DNA from: Halieaceae bacterium
GTDB lineage: Bacteria > Pseudomonadota > Gammaproteobacteria > Pseudomonadales > Halieaceae
Reading direction: 5' to 3'
Assembly: GCA_028282105.1 (NCBI GenBank)
Contig: JANQIO010000061.1
Span: forward strand, 1-64,000
DNA length: 64,000 bases
Positions 8,174-17,204 of this stretch are shown piece by piece. Every line of letters begins with the position of its first letter. The stretch's first letter is position 1. The notes below the pieces were generated by a model. It did no database searches and was not told the DNA's origin. It worked only from the letters and a program-made list of their open reading frames with translations. Both the position numbers and the translations under genes were made by a program.

Positions 8174-9317
8174 GGGCTTCCGCCTCTACCTGTGATTCCG
8201 CCTCGGCGACCCGCTCCTCGCCGAGCTGGGCCTCCAACTCCGTCGGGTCGTCAGCATAGAGCCAGAGAATAAACAGGTCGTAAGCCAGGGCCAGCACCAC
8301 GGCGCCGAGGAACAGGCCGACAATGCCGTTGAGGACAAAGCCACCGATGGCGCCCAGGAAAATCACGACCATGGGTTGGCTGGAGCCGCGCCCCAGCAGG
8401 ATGGGCTTAAGGACGTTGTCAGACAGCGCCACGACCACCATCCAGATGCCAAAAAGGATCACGCTGAATCCGTCCGCGACCGAGGCATAGTAGGCAATGA
8501 TCGGGAACAGGATAATGCCGGTGGGTAACTGCACCGTGGCCATGATCAGCACCAGCAGAGTCCACAGGCCAGCGCCGGGGATATCGGCGACGATCAGTCC
8601 GATGCCGGCCAGAATAGCCTGGATCACCGCTACCCCGAGTACTCCCTGGGCCACGCTGCGCACCGTGCTGGAGGCCAGCGCCGCATATTTCTCACCATCT
8701 TTGCCGGCCAGCCTCCCGCCCAGCTTGCGTGCAAAGGCGCCGGCGCCTTCATTGTAGGCCAGGAATACCCCGGCGATGATCACCGCCACGGCAAACTGCA
8801 GGATGCCCAGGCCGGCACCGGCTGCGGTGCGCACCAGGGTGCGGGCAGCATCGCGAATCTGGTCTTCAAACTTGGTCACCACGGCGCTGAGGTTTTCTCT
8901 GGCAGCGCTCCAGAGTTCATAGGTCTGCTCGCCGATCAGGGGGATGGTCTTTACGCGCTCCGGTGCCGGCGGCACCTCCAGGGTGCCGTCCTGCAACTCC
9001 TCGGCGTATTCCTGGGCGGTGCCCACCAGGGTGCCGGACAGCATGACCGTGGGCGTGAGTATGGCGGCAAGTATCGCAAGGGTGAAGAAAGTGGCGGAGA
9101 GTCTGTGGCTCTGTCTTATCTTGTTGCGAAAACCGTTGTAGGCGGGCAGCAGGGCGGCGGCGATGATCATTGCCCAGACGATGGTGGCAATGAACGGCTT
9201 CAGAATCTCAAAGCACCAGAGCACCAGCCCGACCACCAGGCCCACACGAATCATGACCTCGATAGCGCGGGTGGTGTCCTGCTTCTGCTGCAGCATGGCT
9301 TCGGTGGGTTCCTGCAT
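8166..9317 (-). CDS. AI-2E family transporter (PerM/YdiK-like permease)
   Basis: An inner-membrane permease of 383 residues with about eight hydrophobic segments and the central soluble loop typical of PF01594. Family members have been linked to autoinducer-2 export, Na+/H+ exchange and other roles, so the substrate is open. The ORF track starts at 9485, but the first 56 residues look non-native. The ATG at 9317 (MQEPTEAML) has a GGGGA site about 8 bases upstream and fits the family's N-terminus. It ends in a charged Glu-rich tail. First gene of the five-gene minus-strand operon through CorA. Confidence 0.85.
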   Translation of the reverse strand: MQEPTEAMLQQKQDTTRAIEVMIRVGLVVGLVLWCFEILKPFIATIVWAMIIAAALLPAYNGFRNKIRQSHRLSATFFTLAILAAILTPTVMLSGTLVGTAQEYAEELQDGTLEVPPAPERVKTIPLIGEQTYELWSAARENLSAVVTKFEDQIRDAARTLVRTAAGAGLGILQFAVAVIIAGVFLAYNEGAGAFARKLGGRLAGKDGEKYAALASSTVRSVAQGVLGVAVIQAILAGIGLIVADIPGAGLWTLLVLIMATVQLPTGIILFPIIAYYASVADGFSVILFGIWMVVVALSDNVLKPILLGRGSSQPMVVIFLGAIGGFVLNGIVGLFLGAVVLALAYDLFILWLYADDPTELEAQLGEERVAEAESQVEAEAHG

Positions 9318-9558
9318 GGTCTGTATCCCCTCGATTGCGTGGCGTGGCGCCAGGATGGACCGCAGCGAGGCGAGCGTCGCCGGGCCGCTGGTTTTATTGC
9401 TGCCGGGCCGCCGCTTGTAATTCTGTTGTGGCAGCTCGGTGGCAGTAAATGTAGCACGTTTGTAGAGTGGTATTTCCACCGGCAAAGTCCCTTGCCAGTC
9501 GCGTTGTTCCCATTGCAGACTTGCTACCCCCGAGTAACGTCAGGACCGCGAGACCAGC

Positions 9559-11523
<1,965 letters not shown>

Positions 11524-11616
11524 CTGCTAATTTGTGTAAAGCGTGAATCCGTTCTAACACGGCGACAACAGTTTTGTGCAATACTCCGCCAAATGCTGCC
11601 ATAGAAGGATGGAGAG

Positions 11617-12219
11617 ATGCTTTCCCAACGCTTGTGGGTAGCCCTACTGCTGGCACTGGGCGTGGCCAGCGCAGCTACTGCAGATGACGAGCGGCGCCCC
11701 GTTTACGCAGCCCTCTACGGGGGTGGCGCAGAGTACGACGTGGATTTCGATTTCGCTGGCACACTGGGCTTCGACCCGGAAGACAGCGGCGATACCTACG
11801 GTATTGGGCTGGCCTACGAGGTCAATTCCAACTGGTTCTTCCAGCTCGACTACACCCATACCGACGGTGACGATGTGGATATCGACCAGGTATTCCTGTC
11901 ATTGAACTACCAGCGCCCGCTGTTCATTCCCAGGATGAAAGGCATGATTGGCCTGGTGCTGGGCGAGGGCAGCCTGGAGTGGAACCGCCAGCCGGAGTTC
12001 GCCGATGCCATCTTTGACGACCTGGAAGATGAAGAATTCCTCTATGGCATCCAACTGGGGCTCAACTATGACCTCGGCCGGCGCTGGTCGACCAGCCTGA
12101 CCTACCAGTACTTCCAGCAGGATTTCACCACCAATGTGGAAACTCCTGACGACGGTCCGCTGGAGTTCGAACACAGCAGCCATCACTACCTGCTGTTCGG
12201 CATCCGCTTCCACCTGTAG
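11617..12219 (+). CDS. Small outer-membrane beta-barrel protein (OmpW/OmpA-barrel-like)
   Basis: A 200-residue exported protein with a signal peptide cleaved near ASAATA-DDE. About eight amphipathic beta strands follow (WFFQLDYTHTDGDD, SLTYQYFQQDF) and the protein ends in HLLFGIRFHL, a C-terminal aromatic barrel signal with an alternating pattern. Size and strand number fit an eight-stranded barrel. Acidic loops are frequent. The ATG has a clear GGAG site (GGATGGAGAG). It converges on the fused symporter gene. A 12-bp palindrome, CGGCTTAAGCCG, lies in the 32-base gap but has no T tract. Confidence 0.75.
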   Translation: MLSQRLWVALLLALGVASAATADDERRPVYAALYGGGAEYDVDFDFAGTLGFDPEDSGDTYGIGLAYEVNSNWFFQLDYTHTDGDDVDIDQVFLSLNYQRPLFIPRMKGMIGLVLGEGSLEWNRQPEFADAIFDDLEDEEFLYGIQLGLNYDLGRRWSTSLTYQYFQQDFTTNVETPDDGPLEFEHSSHHYLLFGIRFHL

Positions 12220-12251
12220 GGTCTGTTGGGACGGCTTAAGCCGGGCGGCGC

Positions 12252-14435
12252 CTAGTCCCACCAGCCCAGCACATCCTGTGCGATAGACCAGCGCCGACTC
12301 TTGCGGGCGGTGACCCCGCCCTCCATCCAGTAGCTGTACAAGCGCTCCACGCTGCCGTCGGCCTGCTTGAGCTGCACCCAGTTGCTGACCACTTCCTGCC
12401 ACTCGGGTTCGCCCCTCGGTAGCGCATAGGCCGCCGGCACGCGCACCGGTGGGTCAGAGGGCACTACGCTGTAGGCCGGGTAGCGGAAGGCGTAGGCGGC
12501 CCCCTCTTCTGCGGTCAGCAGCAGAGCGTCGGCGGGAGGCTCACCTCGGAAGAAGGACTCGGCGCTCTCCAGCTCGACAAAGCTGGCACCGGGTAGCTGC
12601 TCGCGCAGGCGCTGCTCAAAATAGTGGCTGCTCACCAGTGCGATATCGAAGTCGGCCAGGGCGCTGCCGTTTTCGCTGACGCGGTGGCGCATATGATCCG
12701 GCACAATCAGCGCCATGCGCAGGTCCAGCACCGGCCGTGCAAAGGCGGCGCGGCTGTAACGGTCGGGCAGACTGGCAATACAGGACATGGCGATGTCGAT
12801 CTGCGCCTCGCGCAGGGCGCTGTACAGAGTATCGAACTTGAAGGGGACGAGCTCCAGTTCAACGCCCAGGTCATGGGCCAGGCTGTGGGCCATGTCGGCA
12901 TCGAATCCCACGACCCGGTCCTCGTTCAGGAAGGTGCAGGGCAGGTTGTTGGGTCGGTAGCCGACTCGCAGCACACCGCGCTCAAGGATTTCGTCAAAGC
13001 GACGTCCCAGGCGCATATCGGTGATCGAGTACTCCTCAACCACGTCTTCCGCGTCTTCATCGATCAACTGTTCGCCGGGCAGTGTCGGCGCTGTCAGCAG
13101 TACCCGGGCCGGCACCTGCTGGACCCGCGGCTCGATGGTGGCCAGTACCTCATCGCGGGCCGGCGCCACAGGCACAAAGGCTGAAAAGTACGCATACATC
13201 GCCAGCAGCATAGCTGCCGTGGCCGCGGTGCTGATTCCCAGGTAACGGCCTATCCTGGCGGCGCTGAACTGCAGCTTGCCACACACTGCCAGGGTGCCGA
13301 TGACGCTCAGCACAATGATATGCAGGGCCGCCAGCATGGCGCCGAAGCGGCCCACTACCACGCCGGTGACCAGGAATAGCTGGAACATATCCGCCGGGAT
13401 GCGCAGGCTGTCGAGCATGTAGGGCACTGCCACGTTGATGCTGCCAAACAGGCTGAACAGGCCGTTGAAGGCCAGCATCAGCCGCTGCCCCGCGTCCAGG
13501 CTGGTGTCGGTGAACCAGGCGGAGAACAGCACGAACAGCAGCACCAGCATCTTGCCCAGTGACGGGAAATTGAAGGACACCGGCACGATAATATCGATGG
13601 CCGACTCGGTCTCCTTCTCGGGCAGTGAATGCCGCGCCAGCAGCGTCTTACAGTTCTCGGCGATGAGCGGCAGCACCACGAACTGGTTGCCGGTGGCAAA
13701 GGCGGTCACCAGTGCGTCCCGGAAGGTATCCAGCACTTCACGGAAGGGAATGCCGCTGACGGCGCTGACCAGCCCCGGGAAGATCCAGAAAGTCACCAGC
13801 AGCGCCACGGCGATATAGGTCACCAGGTAGACCTGCACCCGGCCGAGTTCCTCCACGGTCATGGTGCCGGCCGCGGCAGCAGCGATGGCAAAGATGCCGT
13901 AGGGGGTCAGCTTCACGATCATGCCGTTGATATGGCCCAGGGCGTGGCTGAGGCTGTCGAAGATGGGCAGCACCTTATCCTTGTCTTCCACGGAGATCAG
14001 CGCGATGCCCATGAAGATGCTGAACAGCACCACCGCGGGCACCAGGTTGTTCGACAGGGAGTAGAAGATGTTATGGGGCAGGTACAGCTCCAGCAGGTCG
14101 TTGCCGGCGGCGCCGCTGAGCATGGGGCTGGCGAAGAAGGAGGCACTGTCGCGGTCCGGGAAGGCCAGCGGTGCGGCGAAGATCAGCAGCAGCGCCAACA
14201 GCCAGATCACGGCCAGCACCGCGGCACCGCGCAGGGCGAGACGTCGGGCTTCCTGTAGTTCCATGCGGCCGAAGCCGGCCACCAGTGACACCACGATGTA
14301 GGGCAGTACCGTCATCTGCAGCAGCTTGACGAAGATGTCGCCAAGGATATTCAGGTCGGCCACCAGTTCACCGAAGAACAGGCCGGTGACGATGCCGGCG
14401 AACAGGCCGATAAAGATACGGGTGGAAAGCGCCAT
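12252..14435 (-). CDS. Fused SDF-family cation:substrate symporter and family-3 solute-binding protein
   Basis: A 727-residue two-part protein. Residues 1 to about 395 resemble the sodium:dicarboxylate (SDF/DAACS) symporters, with the conserved opening RIFIGLFAGIVTGLFFGE. A further hydrophobic helix (about 400-425) leads through an acidic linker into a periplasmic binding domain (about 480-720) that begins FDEILERGVLRVGYRPNN, as in family-3 amino-acid binding proteins. SDF proteins end inside the cell, so the extra helix would put the binding domain in the periplasm. The serine-rich hairpin motif of SDF (SSSAATLP) reads TGNQFVVLP, and the NMDGT motif is replaced near SFNFPSLGK, so substrate and coupling may differ. 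No frameshift or internal start signal was seen. Confidence 0.85.
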   Translation of the reverse strand: MALSTRIFIGLFAGIVTGLFFGELVADLNILGDIFVKLLQMTVLPYIVVSLVAGFGRMELQEARRLALRGAAVLAVIWLLALLLIFAAPLAFPDRDSASFFASPMLSGAAGNDLLELYLPHNIFYSLSNNLVPAVVLFSIFMGIALISVEDKDKVLPIFDSLSHALGHINGMIVKLTPYGIFAIAAAAAGTMTVEELGRVQVYLVTYIAVALLVTFWIFPGLVSAVSGIPFREVLDTFRDALVTAFATGNQFVVLPLIAENCKTLLARHSLPEKETESAIDIIVPVSFNFPSLGKMLVLLFVLFSAWFTDTSLDAGQRLMLAFNGLFSLFGSINVAVPYMLDSLRIPADMFQLFLVTGVVVGRFGAMLAALHIIVLSVIGTLAVCGKLQFSAARIGRYLGISTAATAAMLLAMYAYFSAFVPVAPARDEVLATIEPRVQQVPARVLLTAPTLPGEQLIDEDAEDVVEEYSITDMRLGRRFDEILERGVLRVGYRPNNLPCTFLNEDRVVGFDADMAHSLAHDLGVELELVPFKFDTLYSALREAQIDIAMSCIASLPDRYSRAAFARPVLDLRMALIVPDHMRHRVSENGSALADFDIALVSSHYFEQRLREQLPGASFVELESAESFFRGEPPADALLLTAEEGAAYAFRYPAYSVVPSDPPVRVPAAYALPRGEPEWQEVVSNWVQLKQADGSVERLYSYWMEGGVTARKSRRWSIAQDVLGWWD

Positions 14436-14481
14436 GATTATCCCCTCAGGGCCACATCATAACGTGTCGTGATCGCCGCGA

Positions 14482-16014
14482 TCAGGGTGCGATGAAGTCG
14501 GTGTCGTCGCGGTCGGCGCTAACGGTCATGGGCAGCGATACCCAGTGCGCCGCGCCGCTGCGGCCGCCGCCGTGCAGGGCGGCCCCGAAGGTGTAGCTGC
14601 GCCCGGTTTGCAGCTCCAGCAGGGGTGCGCCCGGCGTCAGCGGGCGCTTCACGGTGGCGGTCCAGCGACCGTCGATAAAGTCCACCTCGGCGTTGAGAGC
14701 GCCGGCGTCCAGCCGGTGGGGTTTGTCGAGCAGGGCGTCCAGTTGCAGCACCCCCGAAGCCAGGTCGAGTGTCCACAGCTCGGCGAAGCGGCCGGCGGCC
14801 AGGTCCTGCGCGAGTTCCAGTTCCGGCCGGGTGACGGCGGGTTGCCCGAGCACGCGCCGCTGGGCCAGTGACGCCCACAGGTATTTGGGCCTGCCTTTGT
14901 CGAAGCGCATACCGCGCATATCGTCGTGACAGGCGGCCCAGCAGCCGCCGCGGCGGATCGCAGGGTCGTCGCCAAAGCCCCACATCAGGGATAGCTGGGA
15001 ATCTTCGCGGTCGCCATCCCAGCTTAGCCGGGTAAGCAGCTGTTCATCCTGCCGGGAAAAACTCACGCTAACCTGGCGCACCCGCGGCTCCGGGCCGCCG
15101 AGCACGGCGCTGATCTCTGCTTCTTCGCCCCGGTGACACTGCCGGCAATTGGTACCCTGGCGCAGGGGTTGTGAGCCCGGGTGCTCGCTGACCAGCCACT
15201 CGGCATCGGAATCGCCGGGATCAAACAGCGTCAGCTCCCGCTGGCTGACCGGCAGTGGGGTGAACGGCTCGACCGCCTCCGGGTCGCCGTGTGCCACGCC
15301 GGTGTGGCAACCGACACAGGTCATATCGCCCTTGTCCATGACCCGGTGAAAACCCTTGGCCCGGTCACTGACCCTGTCGCTGCGCGCCATGGCATCCAGG
15401 TTGTGACAGCGACGGCAGCCCATGGAATCGTTGGCCAGCATCACTCCTACCGGTGACTGGTCGGCGTGGGGATTGTGGCACTGGGTGCAGGGCGGATTCA
15501 TCCGCAGCATCTTCTCGCGCCCGTGGATACCGGTTTTCTGGGTTTTGTGACAGGTACTACAGACCGCCATCTGGCCGCCGCTGGCCTTAATCGGGTCCTG
15601 TGTCACATGCAGGTCGTGGCAACTAATGCAGGTGACGTTGCTGGCCATGTGCAGGGCTTCGTTCCAGTGGCTCGCCACCGAGCTGCCGTGGCAGTCGAGG
15701 CACTGGCTGTCCTGCAGGGCCGGCGAGGCTGTCCAGCGCGGACCGAAGCTCACGTCGGGGGCGGCCACTGTGGGCGCCGCCCTATGCTCGGCGCTGCCGC
15801 CGTGGCAGGCGTCGCAGCTCTGGCTGATGCCGCCGTGGGCGCTTTGTAGCATGGCGTGGATAGGGCTGCCTTCATCGTCCAGATGGCATCCCAGGCAGTC
15901 CTCTGAGGCAAGCCCCGGGCTGCTCAAGCCCAGGCATAGCAGCAACAGGGAAAGCGCGACCACGGCGGCGCCGGCAGGCTGGCCATGGTTCACGCCCGGG
16001 CGACAGATTTTCAC
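14482..16014 (-). CDS. Periplasmic multiheme cytochrome c (9 CXXCH + 1 CX3CH) with C-terminal ethylbenzene-dehydrogenase-like domain
   Basis: A 510-residue exported cytochrome. A signal peptide (about 15-37) precedes eight CXXCH sites in a DmsE/MtrA-like order (CLGCH, CDACH, CLDCH, CISCH, CSTCH, CTQCH, CRRCH, CVGCH). A ninth (CRQCH) lies in a linker. The C-terminal ~200 residues contain CWAACH, a CX3CH site, in a beta-rich domain that resembles heme-binding EB_dh modules. Motifs such as DVSFGPRW and NPPCTQCHNPHADQSP tie the N-terminal half to the DmsE protein of this cluster. The start is a GTG one base before the NapC stop codon; no good ribosome site is visible, so translation may be coupled. 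It probably takes electrons from NapC. Confidence 0.82.
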   Translation of the reverse strand: MKICRPGVNHGQPAGAAVVALSLLLLCLGLSSPGLASEDCLGCHLDDEGSPIHAMLQSAHGGISQSCDACHGGSAEHRAAPTVAAPDVSFGPRWTASPALQDSQCLDCHGSSVASHWNEALHMASNVTCISCHDLHVTQDPIKASGGQMAVCSTCHKTQKTGIHGREKMLRMNPPCTQCHNPHADQSPVGVMLANDSMGCRRCHNLDAMARSDRVSDRAKGFHRVMDKGDMTCVGCHTGVAHGDPEAVEPFTPLPVSQRELTLFDPGDSDAEWLVSEHPGSQPLRQGTNCRQCHRGEEAEISAVLGGPEPRVRQVSVSFSRQDEQLLTRLSWDGDREDSQLSLMWGFGDDPAIRRGGCWAACHDDMRGMRFDKGRPKYLWASLAQRRVLGQPAVTRPELELAQDLAAGRFAELWTLDLASGVLQLDALLDKPHRLDAGALNAEVDFIDGRWTATVKRPLTPGAPLLELQTGRSYTFGAALHGGGRSGAAHWVSLPMTVSADRDDTDFIAP

Positions 16015-16599
16015 CTAGTGAGGCGCTGCCATGCTGAGTTGTTCGCGCGGCGAGTGCGTGAGGCCGGCGTGGCAGTCGATGCAGGTGCGCTTTCCGGTTT
16101 CCAGCACCTTGTGGAAAGAGCGTGCCTTGGGCGACTGTGCCGAGGCCAGCATATGGCCGACTTCGTGGCAATTACGGCACTCCCGGGAGTCGTTGGCCTT
16201 GAGCCTGGCAATTTCCCGGGCCTTCATGGTGGGCGCATGGGCGGCGTACTTTTCCGGTGTGTCGATGACACCGGTGATCCAGCCCCAGACTTCCCGCGAT
16301 GCCTGGATCTTCCGGACCATTTTTGGTCCGAACTCCTTGGGAATATGGCAGTCGGAGCAGGTGGGCCGCACGCCGCTTTCGTTCATGTGGTGGGTAGTGC
16401 CCACCAGCATCATGCCGGCATTGTCTGCCATCACGTGGCAGGACGTGCAGAATTCCTCGGTACTGGTGGCGTGCATGCTGTAGTTGAAGCCGGCAACGCC
16501 CAGCACGCCCAGCACCAGGCCGCCGCCGACCAGTGTGGCGACGGAATACTTGTTGCTGGGATTAAACAGAAACCCGAACAGAGTCTTGAGCCAACCCAT
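16015..16599 (-). CDS. NapC/NirT-family tetraheme cytochrome c (CymA-like quinol dehydrogenase)
   Basis: A 194-residue membrane-anchored cytochrome with one N-terminal transmembrane helix (about 18-40) and four CXXCH sites: CTSCH, CSDCH, CRNCH and CIDCH. NapC/CymA proteins oxidise quinols in the inner membrane and pass electrons to periplasmic acceptors. The first heme site lies in EEFCTSCHVM, the family hallmark with the Met ligand nearby. The start could be GTG 16602 or ATG 16599; I chose the ATG, with GGGGGGAAGTG just upstream. The ten-heme cytochrome follows with no gap, so the pair is probably one transcript. It likely supplies the Mtr operon next door as well, by inference. Confidence 0.93.
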   Translation of the reverse strand: MGWLKTLFGFLFNPSNKYSVATLVGGGLVLGVLGVAGFNYSMHATSTEEFCTSCHVMADNAGMMLVGTTHHMNESGVRPTCSDCHIPKEFGPKMVRKIQASREVWGWITGVIDTPEKYAAHAPTMKAREIARLKANDSRECRNCHEVGHMLASAQSPKARSFHKVLETGKRTCIDCHAGLTHSPREQLSMAAPH

Positions 16600-16770
16600 C
16601 ACTTCCCCCCGGAACTCGTCTGGACGCTCTTAGTGTAGGGAATGATAACGTGTCTGAGCGTTCAGCACATGCGGGAATTGGCGCCTACTGCAGCCAGGGG
16701 GCTTTCATGCCGCTGAATGCCTGCTACAGTTCACGATAGCAACCACAGCATTGATGCGGGGGTATTTGGA

Positions 16771-17067
16771 ATGTTAAGGAGTTGTTTGCTTTTCTCGGCG
16801 GCCGTTTTGAGCAGTGCCGCGCTGTATGCCGGCGAAGTCGATGTTGACTGCACGATGTGCCACGACAGTGCGCCGGTGCCGGCCGATCACATGCCAGTCG
16901 ACGATGTTTCCAATGAGAGCTGCGCGATGTGCCACGTCGCCGACGGCGATGACGCTTACTTTCGCGCCATGCACGAAAAACACGGCGAGGCATTGGGCTG
17001 CGATGCCTGCCACAGCGATGCCTCTGCGGAGAGTGCCGCGCGCCTCAAGCAGCTACTCGGCAACTAA
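16771..17067 (+). CDS. Small periplasmic triheme cytochrome c
   Basis: A 98-residue protein: signal peptide (cleavage near ALYA-GEV), then a mature domain of only about 78 residues holding CTMCH, CAMCH and CDACH. Three further histidines (in ADHMP, AMHE and EKHG) could give bis-His ligation to all three hemes. Size and heme number recall the c7 type of periplasmic electron shuttle such as PpcA, but spacing differs and no homology is claimed. The ORF track starts at 16717; ATG 16771 is chosen because it begins the signal peptide. Divergent from the NapC gene, 171 bases apart. Probably carries electrons across the periplasm. Confidence 0.8.
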   Translation: MLRSCLLFSAAVLSSAALYAGEVDVDCTMCHDSAPVPADHMPVDDVSNESCAMCHVADGDDAYFRAMHEKHGEALGCDACHSDASAESAARLKQLLGN

Positions 17068-17156
17068 AGCGGCAAGCCCTGCTTAAATCGGGCATGCCGT
17101 TCTCCTGGAGACGGCAATCCACTGAATAAGTCGACCCCCTCCTGCGGGCGGGCAAA

Positions 17157-17188
17157 AAAAAGGCCGGTGAGTAATCACCGGCCTTTTT
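17157..17188. terminator. Bidirectional intrinsic terminator
   Basis: A 14-bp perfect stem, AAAAAGGCCGGTGA / TCACCGGCCTTTTT, with the loop GTAA. A-rich and T-rich flanks on either side let it work in both directions. It ends 16 bases after the stop of the mtrC-like gene (minus strand) and about 90 bases after the triheme gene (plus strand), separating the two convergent units. Confidence 0.92.
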
Positions 17189-17204
17189 GGTCTTCTGCTC
17201 CAGG

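Noticed and set aside
12232-12243. CGGCTTAAGCCG palindrome between convergent genes as a terminator
   Set aside because: The stem is short and lacks a T tract on either side.
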